A stretch of DNA of 64,000 bases from contig NZ_FWFF01000008.1 in the NCBI RefSeq assembly GCF_900163715.1, forward strand, positions 1-64,000, read 5' to 3'. The first letter of the stretch is position 1. Each line of letters starts with the position of its first letter. Shown piece by piece: positions 8,605 to 18,290 of this stretch. The notes under the pieces are model-generated. The model did no database searches. It saw only the letters and a program-made list of their open reading frames with translations, and had not been told where the DNA came from. The DNA comes from Brevibacterium yomogidense (lineage in GTDB: Bacteria > Actinomycetota > Actinomycetes > Actinomycetales > Brevibacteriaceae). Both the position numbers and the translations under genes were made by a program.

Positions 8605-9369
8605 ATGGTCACGACTCGCCGACTCGCCGCCCTCACGGGCACCGTCGCGCTTCTGCTGACCGGCTGCTCCGTGTTCGAACGTGAACCGTCCGAGCCGAAG
8701 GTCGTGGAATCCGAAGAGCCTGCGATCGTCGATGACGTCACGGCGGTGCTCGCGCCGCTCGTCGAGGAGGAGGGGGAGCTGCCGACCTCCGAATCCCTCT
8801 TCGACACCCTCATGGACGCCGGCTACGACGCCGGCCAGCTCGAAGCCACACAGGACAAGACGCCCTTGGACACCGGCGTCTCCTCGAAGATGTTCGCGGT
8901 GCTGCTCGAGGAGGGCTGCATCGTCGGTGAGATCAGGGAAGGCGACATCTTCGCGAGCCTCATGCCGCCGTCGGAGTCGACGGGGACGTGCCTGTACGGC
9001 GCTGTCGATCGTCCCGAGGACGCGCCCGAGCCCAGCGGTGAGCCGCGGGAGGACGGCGCCGGGGACAACGGTGCCGGACATATCCCGGGAGAGGACTTCT
9101 CCGGAGAGTCGGCAGATGACGGCGAAGAATCCGGCGGCGCGGAAGACAGCTCCGACAGTGGTTCGAGCGGTTCGGAGGACGGCAGCGACGGAGGCTCCGG
9201 CGGGGACTCGAGCGGGGACTCGAGTGACGAAGGCTCCAGCAGCGACTCCAGTGGCGAAGACTCCAGCGATGGCGGCTCCAGCGACGGGGGAGCCGAAGAG
9301 GGCTCCGACAGCGGCGCTGAGGGCGGTTCCGGTGACGATTCCGGCGGAGCGGGACTCGGGGGCAACTGA
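8605..9369 (+). CDS. Secreted lipoprotein with long Ser/Gly/Asp/Glu tail (DUF6993-like)
   Basis: A 254-residue protein. A basic N-terminus and hydrophobic segment end in the lipobox L-L-T-G-C, so it is exported and lipid-anchored. Residues about 35-130 form a compact domain (S-L-F-D-T-L-M-D-A-G-Y-D, then a D-K-T-P segment and two Cys near E-E-G-C and T-G-T-C) that fits the DUF6993 pattern of actinobacterial lipoproteins; this family call is from memory and moderate. The remaining ~120 residues are Ser/Gly/Asp/Glu repeats that probably act as a flexible spacer. GGAAGGA lies six bases before the ATG. No function is known. Confidence 0.75.
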   Translation: MVTTRRLAALTGTVALLLTGCSVFEREPSEPKVVESEEPAIVDDVTAVLAPLVEEEGELPTSESLFDTLMDAGYDAGQLEATQDKTPLDTGVSSKMFAVLLEEGCIVGEIREGDIFASLMPPSESTGTCLYGAVDRPEDAPEPSGEPREDGAGDNGAGHIPGEDFSGESADDGEESGGAEDSSDSGSSGSEDGSDGGSGGDSSGDSSDEGSSSDSSGEDSSDGGSSDGGAEEGSDSGAEGGSGDDSGGAGLGGN

Positions 9370-9481
9370 CCCGTCCGCGCACGGCGCCAGACCGTCAGCC
9401 GCACCAGTCCACACATGGTGATGCGTGACGCCCGCGTCGGAATAGTCGTAGGCGTGCTCGAGCTATAGGCTGGAAGGCACT

Positions 9482-11164
9482 ATGGCAGAATTCATTTACA
9501 CCATGCACAAGGCGCGCAAGGCGCACGGTGACAAGGTCATCCTCGACGATGTCTCGATGTCGTTCTATCCCGGAGCGAAGATCGGCATGGTCGGCCCCAA
9601 CGGCGCCGGCAAGTCGACGATCCTCAAGATCATGGCGGGGCTGGAGCAGCCCTCCAATGGCGAAGCCCACTTGAGCCCCGGATACACAGTCGGCATCCTC
9701 CTGCAGGAGCCTCCTCTCAATGAGGAGAAGACCGTGCGGGGCAACGTCGAAGAGGCAGTCGGCGAGATCAAGGGCAAGGTCGACAGGTTCAACGCGATCT
9801 CCGAGGAGATGGCGAACCCGGACGCAGACTTCGATTCCCTGATGGAAGAGATGGGCAAGCTCCAGGAAGCCATCGACAACGCGGATGCGTGGGACCTGGA
9901 CTCGCAGCTCGAGCAGGCGATGGACGCCCTGCGCTGCCCGCCCGGCGACATGGCGGTCACCCACCTGTCCGGCGGTGAGCGCCGTCGCGTGGCACTGTGC
10001 AAGCTCCTCCTGGAGAAGCCCGACCTGCTGCTCCTCGACGAGCCCACCAACCACCTGGACGCCGAATCCGTGCTGTGGCTCGAGCAGCACCTCTCCAGCT
10101 ACCACGGCGCCGTCATCGCGATCACTCACGACAGGTACTTCCTGGACCACGTCGCGCAGTGGATCGCAGAGGTCGACCGCGGACACCTGTACCCGTACGA
10201 GGGCAACTACTCGACGTACCTCGAGAAGAAGCAGGAACGCCTCTCGGTGCAGGGCAAGAAGGACCAGAAGCTGCAGAAGCGCCTCAAGGACGAGCTCGAA
10301 TGGGTGAGGTCCAACGCGAAGGCCCGGCAGACGAAGTCCAAGGCACGCCTCGCTCGCTACGAAGAGATGGCGGCAGAGGCGGAGAAGACCAGGAAGTTGG
10401 ACTTCGAGGAGATCCAGATCCCGCCCGGCCCGCGCCTGGGCAGCCTCGTCATCGAAGCGGACAACCTGCAGAAGGGCTTCGACGGGCGCACGCTCATCGA
10501 CGGTCTGTCGTTCTCGCTGCCGCCCAACGGCATCGTCGGCGTCATCGGTCCGAACGGCGTGGGCAAGTCCACGCTGTTCAAGACGATCGTCGGCATGGAG
10601 GAGCTGGACGGCGGAGAGCTGAAGATCGGCGAATCCGTGAAGATCTCCTATGTCGACCAGTCCCGTGGCGGCATCGACCCGGACAAGAACCTGTGGGAGG
10701 TCGTGTCCGACGGACTCGACTTCATCCAGGTCGGCAACGTCGAGATGCCGTCACGCGCCTACGTGTCCGCTTTCGGCTTCAAGGGCCCGGATCAGCAGAA
10801 GAAGGCCGGCGTCCTCTCCGGCGGTGAGCGCAACCGGCTGAACCTCGCGCTCACGCTGAAGCAGGGCGGCAACCTGCTCCTGCTCGATGAGCCGACCAAT
10901 GACCTGGACGTCGAGACCCTGGGTTCGCTCGAGAACGCTCTGCTCGAGTTCCCCGGCTGCGCCGTGGTCGTGTCCCACGACCGCTGGTTCCTGGACCGCG
11001 TCGCCACGCACATCCTCGCGTGGGAGGGCACGGATGAGAACCCGGCCAAGTGGCACTGGTTCGAGGGCAACTTCGAAGCATACGAGAAGAACAAGGTGGA
11101 TCGTCTGGGCGAGGATGCGGCACGTCCGCACCGCGTCACGCACCGCCGTCTGACGCGCGACTGA
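9482..11164 (+). CDS. ettA: Energy-dependent translational throttle protein EttA (ABC-F)
   Basis: A 560-residue ABC-F protein with two ATPase domains and no membrane segments. Walker A motifs are G-P-N-G-A-G-K-S-T and G-P-N-G-V-G-K-S-T; signatures are L-S-G-G-E-R-R-R-V and L-S-G-G-E-R-N-R-L; both Walker B motifs are L-L-L-L-D-E-P-T-N. The arm insertion after the first Walker A and the basic linker with E-L-E-W-V-R mark it as EttA. EttA binds the ribosomal E site and gates elongation according to the ATP/ADP ratio. TATAGG at 9464-9469 is a possible -10 box and GGAAGG sits before the ATG. The only oddity is a short extra C-terminal basic tail. Confidence 0.95.
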   Translation: MAEFIYTMHKARKAHGDKVILDDVSMSFYPGAKIGMVGPNGAGKSTILKIMAGLEQPSNGEAHLSPGYTVGILLQEPPLNEEKTVRGNVEEAVGEIKGKVDRFNAISEEMANPDADFDSLMEEMGKLQEAIDNADAWDLDSQLEQAMDALRCPPGDMAVTHLSGGERRRVALCKLLLEKPDLLLLDEPTNHLDAESVLWLEQHLSSYHGAVIAITHDRYFLDHVAQWIAEVDRGHLYPYEGNYSTYLEKKQERLSVQGKKDQKLQKRLKDELEWVRSNAKARQTKSKARLARYEEMAAEAEKTRKLDFEEIQIPPGPRLGSLVIEADNLQKGFDGRTLIDGLSFSLPPNGIVGVIGPNGVGKSTLFKTIVGMEELDGGELKIGESVKISYVDQSRGGIDPDKNLWEVVSDGLDFIQVGNVEMPSRAYVSAFGFKGPDQQKKAGVLSGGERNRLNLALTLKQGGNLLLLDEPTNDLDVETLGSLENALLEFPGCAVVVSHDRWFLDRVATHILAWEGTDENPAKWHWFEGNFEAYEKNKVDRLGEDAARPHRVTHRRLTRD

Positions 11165-11178
11165 GCCGCACGCGCGCC

Positions 11179-11230
11179 AGGTGAATGTCTGGAGGGCCCC
11201 CTTTCGAGGGGGCCCTCCAGACATTCACCT
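11179..11230. terminator. Long bidirectional terminator between ettA and tesB
   Basis: A perfect 23-bp stem (11179-11201 with 11208-11230) closes TTTCGA. It lies between the converging ettA and tesB genes. The stem is much longer than usual for an intrinsic terminator. Confidence 0.85.
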
Positions 11231-11286
11231 GAACTCGTCGAAGAACTCGTCGAGCTCGTCGGGTGCGTGTAGCTCGACGAACTCGC

Positions 11287-12174
11287 TCAGCTCTTCGGCT
11301 TGAGTCGCAGCATCCCCTGCTGCGAGACGTTGGCGATGAGGCGACCGTCGCGGGAGAACACGCGGCCGGTGCCGAGCGCTCGACCGTTGTTCGACCTCGG
11401 GCCGGTGAGGTCGAACAGCAGCCAGTCATCGAAGTCGACGGGGGAGTGCCACCACATCGCGTGGTCGAGGCTCGCCATCCGCAGCTGCGGCGTGTACCAG
11501 GGGATCCCGTGGACCCGCAGCGTCGGCTCGAGCAGGTTGTAATCGCTCACGTATGCCAGAGCCGCCGCGTTCAGCACACGGTCATGGCCGAACGGCGCGA
11601 CGGTCTTGACCCAGAACATCTCCGACGCCTTCTGCTCGCCCTGGAACCGGGCCTGGATGGCGGGCTCCACTCCCCGGATCTCGAATGGGCGCTTGAAGAC
11701 CCAGCCCTCGAGCAGAGGATGATCGATGTGCGCGAGCTGCTCCGTGAGCGAGGGGAGCTCTTCCGGCGCCGGCACGTCGGCCGGCATCGTGTCCTGGTAG
11801 TCCAGGCCCTCCTCATCGCGCTGGAACGAGGCCATGCCGGTGAAGATCGGCTGACCATCCTGGTAGGCCTGCACGCGCCGGGCGGAGAACGATCCTCCGT
11901 CCCGGAGCACGTCGACGCCGAACGTCAGATCGGAGAAGACCGACCCGGCCCTCAGGAAGTACCCGTGGAATGAATGGATCGGGCGGTCGTCGGCCACTGT
12001 GGCGGAGGTGGCGACCACGCACTGCGAGAGGACCTGCCCGCCGAACAGGACGTCACCCGGCTTGGGCTGGTTCCACCCCTGGAAGTTGTGCTCCTCGCCG
12101 CCGATCCCCGGTGTGTCGAGCCGGCGCAGGTCGAGCACCCGCTGCAGTTCGTCGATGTCCGCTGTCGCGTCCAT
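11287..12174 (-). CDS. tesB: Acyl-CoA thioesterase II
   Basis: A 295-residue double-hotdog thioesterase of the TesB family that hydrolyses acyl-CoA to free acid and CoA in the cytosol. Visible blocks are F-G-G-Q-V-L-S-Q-C in the first hotdog, H-S-F-H-G-Y-F-L-R-A-G, and S-L-D-H-A-M-W-W-H in the second, carrying the catalytic Asp of the family; the Gln of N-V-S-Q-Q-G completes the site. The start at 12174 has GGAGGAG six bases upstream and gives the standard length, although the frame stays open further upstream. A hotdog thioesterase gene lies divergently on the other side of a 190-bp gap. Confidence 0.92.
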   Translation of the reverse strand: MDATADIDELQRVLDLRRLDTPGIGGEEHNFQGWNQPKPGDVLFGGQVLSQCVVATSATVADDRPIHSFHGYFLRAGSVFSDLTFGVDVLRDGGSFSARRVQAYQDGQPIFTGMASFQRDEEGLDYQDTMPADVPAPEELPSLTEQLAHIDHPLLEGWVFKRPFEIRGVEPAIQARFQGEQKASEMFWVKTVAPFGHDRVLNAAALAYVSDYNLLEPTLRVHGIPWYTPQLRMASLDHAMWWHSPVDFDDWLLFDLTGPRSNNGRALGTGRVFSRDGRLIANVSQQGMLRLKPKS

Positions 12175-12364
12175 GGTCTCCTCCTCGCGGCTGTACCGCT
12201 GGGTCGTCGTCAGTCGTTGGCGCGCGCCGTCGCATCCGGTTCCACCCGGGTTCCGCGCGCGTGATGCACTGATCCTACCGCTCCGTCTGATCGATCGTTC
12301 AGGGACGTGCGGGGATCTCGTCCGGTGGATCCTGATGCAGGCCGCACGCGTGGTGGATGGCAGG

Positions 12365-12919
12365 ATGGAGGACATGCACCAGTCGTCCTCGGTTCTCACG
12401 AACCCGCTCATCCCCGGCTCCTTCACCCGCGTGCTCATCGAGCTGCGCTGGGGCGATATGGACGCGTACGGCCACGTCAACAACGTGACCCAGCTGCGGG
12501 TGCTGGAAGAGGCACGTGTGCGGGCCTTCGGATCGCCGACCGCTGCGCGCGACGCCGCGAACACGGAGGTGCCGGGCGCCGGCCGGGTCGTCCTGGGCTC
12601 GGGCCTGCCGGACGTCCTGGGCCGCGCGAGTGCTGACACCGACCTCCTCGTGCTCTCCCACAAGATCGAGTACCGAGAACCCATCCCGTACCGTGAGGGC
12701 CCGGTCGCCGTGGACTGCGTGATCTCCGCCGTGTCCGCTGTGTCGATGACGGTCGGATACGTCATCGCAGAGCCTGACGGGGCGAGGGCCTACACTGTCG
12801 CAGAGACGGAGGTCGTCTTCGTCGACACGGCCAGCGGCCGCGCTCGTCGCATCCGCGATCATGAACGGGAAGAGCTCGAAGCCGCAGTGACGGCACCTGT
12901 GCGGCTCCGCCATGTCTGA
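12365..12919 (+). CDS. Single-hotdog acyl-CoA thioesterase (4HBT family)
   Basis: A 184-residue hotdog protein. The family signature W-G-D-M-D-A-Y-G-H-V-N-N-V carries the catalytic Asp, followed by L-E-E-A-R-V-R and H-K-I-E-Y-R-E-P. It probably hydrolyses aromatic or short/medium acyl-CoA; the substrate cannot be read from sequence. The start is uncertain: ATG at 12365 is chosen because it leaves a short leader, ATG at 12335 has a better spaced GGTGGA, and ATG at 12374 follows GGAGG by only two bases. Its stop overlaps the next gene by 8 bp, so the two are translationally coupled. Confidence 0.85.
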   Translation: MEDMHQSSSVLTNPLIPGSFTRVLIELRWGDMDAYGHVNNVTQLRVLEEARVRAFGSPTAARDAANTEVPGAGRVVLGSGLPDVLGRASADTDLLVLSHKIEYREPIPYREGPVAVDCVISAVSAVSMTVGYVIAEPDGARAYTVAETEVVFVDTASGRARRIRDHEREELEAAVTAPVRLRHV

Positions 12920-13604
12920 CGATCTGCTGATCCCGGTCGACCCGACGGCCCTGCAGGACTGGAAGACGCTCGTCTCGCGAGCCGCCCACGCTGATGACGA
13001 CGCTGCCGTGCGCATGGCCGTCGCCAACGACGTCCTCGTCCTCACCGTCGCCCCGCTCCACCCCCACGGCCTGGGCGACCGCATGCCGCTGGTGCTGGGC
13101 ATGCGCATGCTGCGGATCACGACCCCGGCGATGGACGGACTCGACGTCGTGGTCGACGCTCGAGCTCTGCTCGATCGCTTCGCGCGGCTCGAGGCGGATG
13201 GCGAGTCAGTGCGCGGAATCTCGATCCCCCCGGCCGAGGTCCGGGCCTCGTGGGCAGGCATCTCGCCTCCCCGCGGACCGTGGGAACCGCTGGGCACTGT
13301 GAGCGTCGGGTCGCTCAGGGGCGTGGCCGAAGACGGGATCGGAGAAGTCGCCAGAGGAACGCCGGAGCGGGCGGGTTCGCACGCTGTCGATTCGCTGCGG
13401 AAGCAGGTCTGGTCGCGCACCGCCCTGGAAGTGGGCTACACGCCGGAATCGTCGGACACGGAGCATTCGCAGCCGATCCCCGCCGGCGCGGCGTTCGGTG
13501 CCTACGTGCTGGGGTTCCTCCCCGGCGACGGCGCCGCCCACGTCCTGCGGTCAGGGGTGTGGACACGACTGAGCATGCCCGGGGGACACGTGCTGGTCCG
13601 ATGA
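12912..13604 (+). CDS. Conserved actinobacterial protein of unknown function
   Basis: A 230-residue soluble protein with no signal peptide, membrane helix or motif I recognise. The first half is rich in short hydrophobic strands (V-L-V-L-T-V-A-P-L, L-D-V-V-V-D-A-R). The middle has S-W-A-G-I-S-P-P-R-G-P-W and the C-terminus ends G-G-H-V-L-V-R. It overlaps the thioesterase by 8 bp, which suggests a linked function, but I can give none. Codon use matches the neighbours. A run of nine C bases follows the stop after a short gap. Confidence 0.75.
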   Translation: MSDDLLIPVDPTALQDWKTLVSRAAHADDDAAVRMAVANDVLVLTVAPLHPHGLGDRMPLVLGMRMLRITTPAMDGLDVVVDARALLDRFARLEADGESVRGISIPPAEVRASWAGISPPRGPWEPLGTVSVGSLRGVAEDGIGEVARGTPERAGSHAVDSLRKQVWSRTALEVGYTPESSDTEHSQPIPAGAAFGAYVLGFLPGDGAAHVLRSGVWTRLSMPGGHVLVR

Positions 13605-13652
13605 GGTGTCTGGTCCGACCCCCCCCCGGTCACCGAGGTCGGCGGGCCTCTC

Positions 13653-14096
13653 TCAGATCAGCGGGCCCGGAGGCTGCCGGTCGCCGTCCCCGGTGTTGAC
13701 CATCGCAGTGGCGGCGCGCTGGAAGTAGTCCCACATGAGCTCGTCGTACAGGGGTGGCAGCGCGATCGCATCGAGAGCGCCCCGCATGTGATGCAGCCAC
13801 CTGTCGCGGGCATCGAACGTGACGGGGAACGGCATGTGCCGCATCCGCAGACGCGGGTGGCCCCTCTGCTCGGAGTATGTCGTCGGGCCGCCGAAGTACT
13901 GCTCGAGGAACGCCTGCAACCGCCACTTCGCCCCCTCGAGCTCCAGACCGTCCGGGTACATCGCGATGAGTTCCTCGTCTTCGGCCACCCCCGCGTAGAA
14001 CGCGTCCACCAGAGCGGTGAAGGTCTCATGTCCGCCGACGGACTCGAAGACGCTCGACGGTCGTCCGACGGGGATCGTCGTGCGGGGCGTGGTCAT
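13653..14096 (-). CDS. glbO: Group II truncated haemoglobin
   Basis: A 147-residue truncated globin. The N-terminal S-V-F-E-S-V-G-G-H-E-T-F is typical of the family. F-Y-A-G-V carries Tyr B10, R-H-M-P-F-P-V carries the proximal His F8, and R-W-L-H-H-M carries Trp G8, the mark of group II (GlbO-like) proteins. The haem protein binds O2 and may detoxify NO or peroxide. The start at 14096 has GAGGAG upstream. It lies 163 bp downstream of the MscS gene on the same strand, and pepN is further upstream in the same orientation; pepN and glbO are near each other in other actinobacteria too. Confidence 0.92.
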   Translation of the reverse strand: MTTPRTTIPVGRPSSVFESVGGHETFTALVDAFYAGVAEDEELIAMYPDGLELEGAKWRLQAFLEQYFGGPTTYSEQRGHPRLRMRHMPFPVTFDARDRWLHHMRGALDAIALPPLYDELMWDYFQRAATAMVNTGDGDRQPPGPLI

Positions 14097-14259
14097 GGAT
14101 GGGGCTCCTCGTCTGCAGGCATCGGATGGTCCGCTGTCCTGCTCGCCACGGTACCGGAGAGTCTCGGCCCGGTCCCGGGCGGCCGCATCCCGGTGCTGGA
14201 ATGCCTCGCCCCGTGACCGACAGGCGGCTGCTCGTCGGCCAGTGCTGCGCGGCCGGCAC

Positions 14260-15432
14260 TCACTCCTTCGGCGGCGCAGCGGCCTCCGAGCTGCTCCCGC
14301 CGGACTCGCCGTCGGACTTCTCCGCCGCGTGGTCGGCTGCCCTGCGCGTCGCGGAGGCCGCGGTCGGATTCGGCATCGTGCGGATGACGGCCTGGCTCCA
14401 TGGCACTGTCAGATCGTGCGCCGCCATCTGCTGCTTGAACTCGCCGCGGAACGCACGACCGACCGCGAACTGCTCGCCCGGCTTCGTCTTGATGGTGACG
14501 CGGATGGTGACCGCCTCGCCGCTGATCTCCTGCACGCCCATGATCTCCGGAGCCTCCAGCATGACGGCGTCGTACTGCTCGAGCTCGCGCAGAGCGGATG
14601 CCGCATCGTTGATGATCGTCGTGACGGTCTGCTCGTCCGCGTCGTACGGGAAGGGCAGGTCGAGCAGCGCGTTGCCGAAGCCCTGGGAGAAGTTGCCGAC
14701 GCGCAGGATCTCGCCGTTGCGCACATGCCACAGCGTGCCGTCGAGCGCGCGGATCTTCGACGTCCGCAGACCCACTTCCTCCACGGTGCCGATCGCTTCG
14801 CCCACATCGATGACGTCGCCGATCCCGTACTGGTCCTCGATGACGATGAAGAAGCCCGCGAGGTAGTCCTTCACGAGTGTCTGGGCGCCGAAGCCCAGCG
14901 CGATGCCGGCGATGCCGGCGGATGCAAGGATGGGCGCGAGGTCGAAGCCGAGTTCGGTGAGCACCATCAGCACGGCCAGGAGCCAGATGATGATCGCGGC
15001 GATCGACTTCAGGAGGGACCCCACCGTGGTGGATCTCTGCGCGCGTCGCGTCCGCGCTGCAGCATCCGCAGCGCCCGACTGCGGCCGGTCGCCCTTGGAG
15101 ATGATCCCCCGCTTGGTGTGGCCCTCCGCGATCGACTGGGCGAAACGGTGGATGAGGCGCCTGGAGACGAACGTCAGGACGATCGCGACGAGGATGATGA
15201 CGGCGACGCGCAGGCCGGTGCCGGTGATGAATTCGAGCCCGGAGGAGGCTGACTCCTCGACGCTGCGCTGCACGTCCTCCACCGACGGAGGTGACGGTGT
15301 CGGGGTGGGAGTCGAATCTGCAGAGGTCGACGGCTCAGGTGAGGCGTCCGCCGTCTGCGGTGCTGCGAGCACGCTGGAGGCGGTGCTCGTCAGCAGCGAC
15401 GGGACTGCGTGGAGGAGAGGGAGGATTGCCAT
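14260..15432 (-). CDS. MscS-family mechanosensitive channel
   Basis: A 390-residue inner-membrane channel. After a Pro/Ser/Thr-rich N-terminal stretch come helices near residues 75-95 and 140-160, then the pore helix (S-A-G-I-A-G-I-A-L-G-F-G-A-Q-T-L-V-K-D) that defines MscS. The cytosolic beta domain begins with E-D-Q-Y-G-I-G-D-V-I. The C-terminus is a charged, low-complexity tail. It opens on membrane tension to release solutes during hypo-osmotic shock. The whole gene lies between pepN and glbO on the minus strand with gaps of 217 and 163 bp, so it may have its own promoter. Confidence 0.93.
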   Translation of the reverse strand: MAILPLLHAVPSLLTSTASSVLAAPQTADASPEPSTSADSTPTPTPSPPSVEDVQRSVEESASSGLEFITGTGLRVAVIILVAIVLTFVSRRLIHRFAQSIAEGHTKRGIISKGDRPQSGAADAAARTRRAQRSTTVGSLLKSIAAIIIWLLAVLMVLTELGFDLAPILASAGIAGIALGFGAQTLVKDYLAGFFIVIEDQYGIGDVIDVGEAIGTVEEVGLRTSKIRALDGTLWHVRNGEILRVGNFSQGFGNALLDLPFPYDADEQTVTTIINDAASALRELEQYDAVMLEAPEIMGVQEISGEAVTIRVTIKTKPGEQFAVGRAFRGEFKQQMAAHDLTVPWSQAVIRTMPNPTAASATRRAADHAAEKSDGESGGSSSEAAAPPKE

Positions 15433-15649
15433 ACTGCCCCGACACTAACGTCGGATCCTGGACAGCACACTCATGTTTCGCGCGCTGTCTGAGAGGACAC
15501 TCCACGGTGCGGTCACGGAGGGCTGTCGGCAGTCCCCGCCGAGGTGCCCCCGCAGTCCCGCAGTCGGCCGCCGGCGGCCACCGGTACGGAGCATCCGCCG
15601 CCGAGGCCGTGCTTCGGCTGACCTGCACGTCCGCACTCTGCGCGGTCGG

Positions 15650-18274
15650 TCAGTCCTCCAGGCCGACGGCCTGCGCGCGGAGCGCGCGGAGTGTCGTGTC
15701 GAGGTTCTCCCGCATCAGCCGCAGCAGCCCCTTCGGCGCCTTCGGATGTGACTCGATCCACGCCTCGGTGGCCTTCGCCGTGCGCTCCGATGCCGGTGGG
15801 AAGAGACTCAGGGTGAGCGTCTGGGCGATCTCCAGGGTCCGCGACTCCCACCAGCCCGTCACGCGATCGAAGTACTCCCGGCTGAAATCAGTCAGCGGCG
15901 CATTCGCGGCAACGAGCGTCCCGTCGTCGTGCTCGAGCCCGCGGGCGTACCCCTGCGCGATCGCGCCGATCATCGCGTTCGGCAGGGAGCGGTCGTCGAC
16001 CAGCCCCAGGAATGCCTGCGTCTTGGCCGACGAGGATGGCCGGGAGGCCCTCGCGGTGGCCGCAGCGCGCTGCCCTGCGGCGGTGTCGTCGGTGCGGAGG
16101 TGCTGGGCGATGCGGACGTCGGTCCAGCGCCCACCGGCGGCCAGCGCCGTGACGATCGTCCAGGCGAGGTCGGTGTCGACGACGAGTCCCGGTACGGTCC
16201 CCGCGTCGACCAGGACGGATTCGAGCGCATCCATGTGGGCATCCGTGGATGCTTGGCGGCAGAACGCCTGGAAGAGCTGCAGCTGCTGGTCCGATCCGGC
16301 GGGGATCCCGTCGGCACCGCCGGTGAGCTCCCAGAGGCGGTCGGCCATCCGCGCGCGCAGGTCGGACCTGCGCGCATGCGGAACGTAGGCGTCCAGAGCG
16401 GTCGCGAGCTGGCGCAGCTGGACGAGCAGCCCGGAGGAATGCGTGATCGCGGGCAGATGCCGGTGGAGCAGCTCGACGTAGTGGGCTGCCGGCAGCTCGC
16501 CGTCGCGCACAGCGTCCCAGACAGAGGAGAGGACGATCAGCTGCGTGAGCGAGTCGTCGAAGCCGTTCAGGTGCTCCGATGCCAGGGCCAGGGATTCCTC
16601 GTCCAGCCGGACCTTCGCATAGGTGAGGTCACCGTCGTTGGCGACGACGACCTCGGCGGCGGATGCGCCGTCCGGCAGCTCCACGTCGACGGAATCCCCG
16701 TCCAGGTCCGTGTGGACCGTCGCGAGGCGGGCGAAGCGACCGTCCTCGTCCAGGCGGTAGAAGCCCACACCGAGTCGGTGGGGGCGCAGGCTGGGGACCG
16801 GCTGGCCCGGAATGATGTGCGGCTCCTGGGTCAGCGTCAGTGCGGTGAGCGCGCCGGCGTCGTCCCGGGAGGGGAGCGCCCGGATCACGTTGACGCCGGA
16901 CTCCTCGAGCCACAAGCGCGACCACGCGCGGAGGTCGCGGCCGGATGCCTTCTCCAGCGGGCGGAGCAGATCGTCCAGCACGGAGTTCGACCAGGCGTGC
17001 GCGGAGAAGTACTCCTGCACGCCGGTGAAGAACTCCTCGCGGCCCACGTAGGCCACGAGCGCGCCGAGCACGGCGGCGCCCTTCGCGTACGTGATGCCGT
17101 CGAAGTTGACCTCGACGTCCTCCAGGTCGGAGATTTCCGCGACGATCGGGTGCGTCGACGGCAACTGATCCTGGCGGTACGCCCACGACTTCTCCAGAGT
17201 CGCGAACGTGGTCCAGGCGTCGGTGAACTCCGTCGCCTCTGCGGCGGCGAGCGTCGACATGTACTCCGCGAAGGATTCGTTGAGCCACAGGTCGTTCCAC
17301 CACCGCATGGTCACGAGGTTCCCGAACCACATGTGGGCGAGCTCGTGGAGGATGGTGACCGCGCGTCGCTCGACCATCGCCCGGGTGGGACGCGAGCGGA
17401 AGACGTAGTTCTCCAGGAACGTGACGGCGCCCGCGTTCTCCATCGCGCCCGCGTTGAACTCCGGGACGAACAGCTGGTCGTACTTCTCGAACGGGTACGG
17501 GACACCGAACAGGCGCTCGAAGAACGCGAAGCCCGCGCGGGTCAGTTCGAAGAGGTCGTCCGCGTCGAGGTGGTCGGCCAGCGACGCCCTGCAGAAGACG
17601 CCCAGCGGCACCTCGGAGCCGTCCGCACTGGTGAGGGACGAATGCACGGAGGAGTAGGGCCCGGCGATGATCGCGGTGATGTAGCTGGAGATCCGCGGTG
17701 TCGGGGCGAACTGCCACACGGACAGCCCGGTCCCGTCGATGCCGAGCCCGGCGGCGGCCTGCGCCGCCGCGTCGGGCTGCGGGGTGGGGGAGTTGCTGAC
17801 GACGGTCCAGTGCGACGGGGCCAGCACGGTGAACGTGAAGGAGGCCTTGAGGTCCGGCTGCTCGAACACCGCGAAGACACGACGCGCGTCCGGCACCTCG
17901 AACTGCGTGTAGAGATACGTCTCGCCGTCGACCGGGTCGACGAAGCGGTGCATGCCCTCGCCCGTGTTCATGTAGGAGAAGCGCCCGTCGACGGTGAGGA
18001 CGTTCTTCTCCGCCAGATGGGGGAGTGCGATGCGGCCGTCCTCGACGAAGCGCTCGGGCTCCAGCTCCTCGCCGTTGAGGATCAGCCGGTCGATCCTCTC
18101 GCTGATCGCGTCGATGAAGGTGCCCGACCCGCTCACGGAGGAGAACGCGACGGTCGTCACCGAACGGAAGCCGCTGCCCGTGCCGTCGAGGACGAGCGTG
18201 ACGTCGTATGAGTGCACATCCAGAGCCCCGGCGCGGTCCTGCGCCTCTGCGCGGGTGAGATTGTGCTGCGGCAT
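15650..18274 (-). CDS. pepN: Aminopeptidase N (M1 metallopeptidase)
   Basis: An 874-residue zinc aminopeptidase of typical actinobacterial length. The zinc and catalytic site is H-E-L-A-H-M-W-F-G-N with the third ligand Glu in W-L-N-E-S-F-A-E-Y. The exopeptidase motif G-A-M-E-N-A-G is just upstream, and the ERAP1-like helical C-terminal domain follows. It removes N-terminal residues from peptides in the cytosol. The start at 18274 is set by GGAGG five bases upstream and by the family N-terminus (P-Q-H-N-L-T-R-A-E-A). A 10-nt direct repeat lies in its leader region, and the gene is divergent from the DsbA-like gene. Confidence 0.95.
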   Translation of the reverse strand: MPQHNLTRAEAQDRAGALDVHSYDVTLVLDGTGSGFRSVTTVAFSSVSGSGTFIDAISERIDRLILNGEELEPERFVEDGRIALPHLAEKNVLTVDGRFSYMNTGEGMHRFVDPVDGETYLYTQFEVPDARRVFAVFEQPDLKASFTFTVLAPSHWTVVSNSPTPQPDAAAQAAAGLGIDGTGLSVWQFAPTPRISSYITAIIAGPYSSVHSSLTSADGSEVPLGVFCRASLADHLDADDLFELTRAGFAFFERLFGVPYPFEKYDQLFVPEFNAGAMENAGAVTFLENYVFRSRPTRAMVERRAVTILHELAHMWFGNLVTMRWWNDLWLNESFAEYMSTLAAAEATEFTDAWTTFATLEKSWAYRQDQLPSTHPIVAEISDLEDVEVNFDGITYAKGAAVLGALVAYVGREEFFTGVQEYFSAHAWSNSVLDDLLRPLEKASGRDLRAWSRLWLEESGVNVIRALPSRDDAGALTALTLTQEPHIIPGQPVPSLRPHRLGVGFYRLDEDGRFARLATVHTDLDGDSVDVELPDGASAAEVVVANDGDLTYAKVRLDEESLALASEHLNGFDDSLTQLIVLSSVWDAVRDGELPAAHYVELLHRHLPAITHSSGLLVQLRQLATALDAYVPHARRSDLRARMADRLWELTGGADGIPAGSDQQLQLFQAFCRQASTDAHMDALESVLVDAGTVPGLVVDTDLAWTIVTALAAGGRWTDVRIAQHLRTDDTAAGQRAAATARASRPSSSAKTQAFLGLVDDRSLPNAMIGAIAQGYARGLEHDDGTLVAANAPLTDFSREYFDRVTGWWESRTLEIAQTLTLSLFPPASERTAKATEAWIESHPKAPKGLLRLMRENLDTTLRALRAQAVGLED

Positions 18275-18290
18275 ACGGTCCTCCGGTGGG

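Noticed and set aside
15929-18211. Long open frame on the plus strand opposite pepN
   Set aside because: The opposite frame is a clear 874-residue aminopeptidase with catalytic motif; antisense openness is a by-product of high GC, and its product is Arg/Gly/Asp-rich without motifs.
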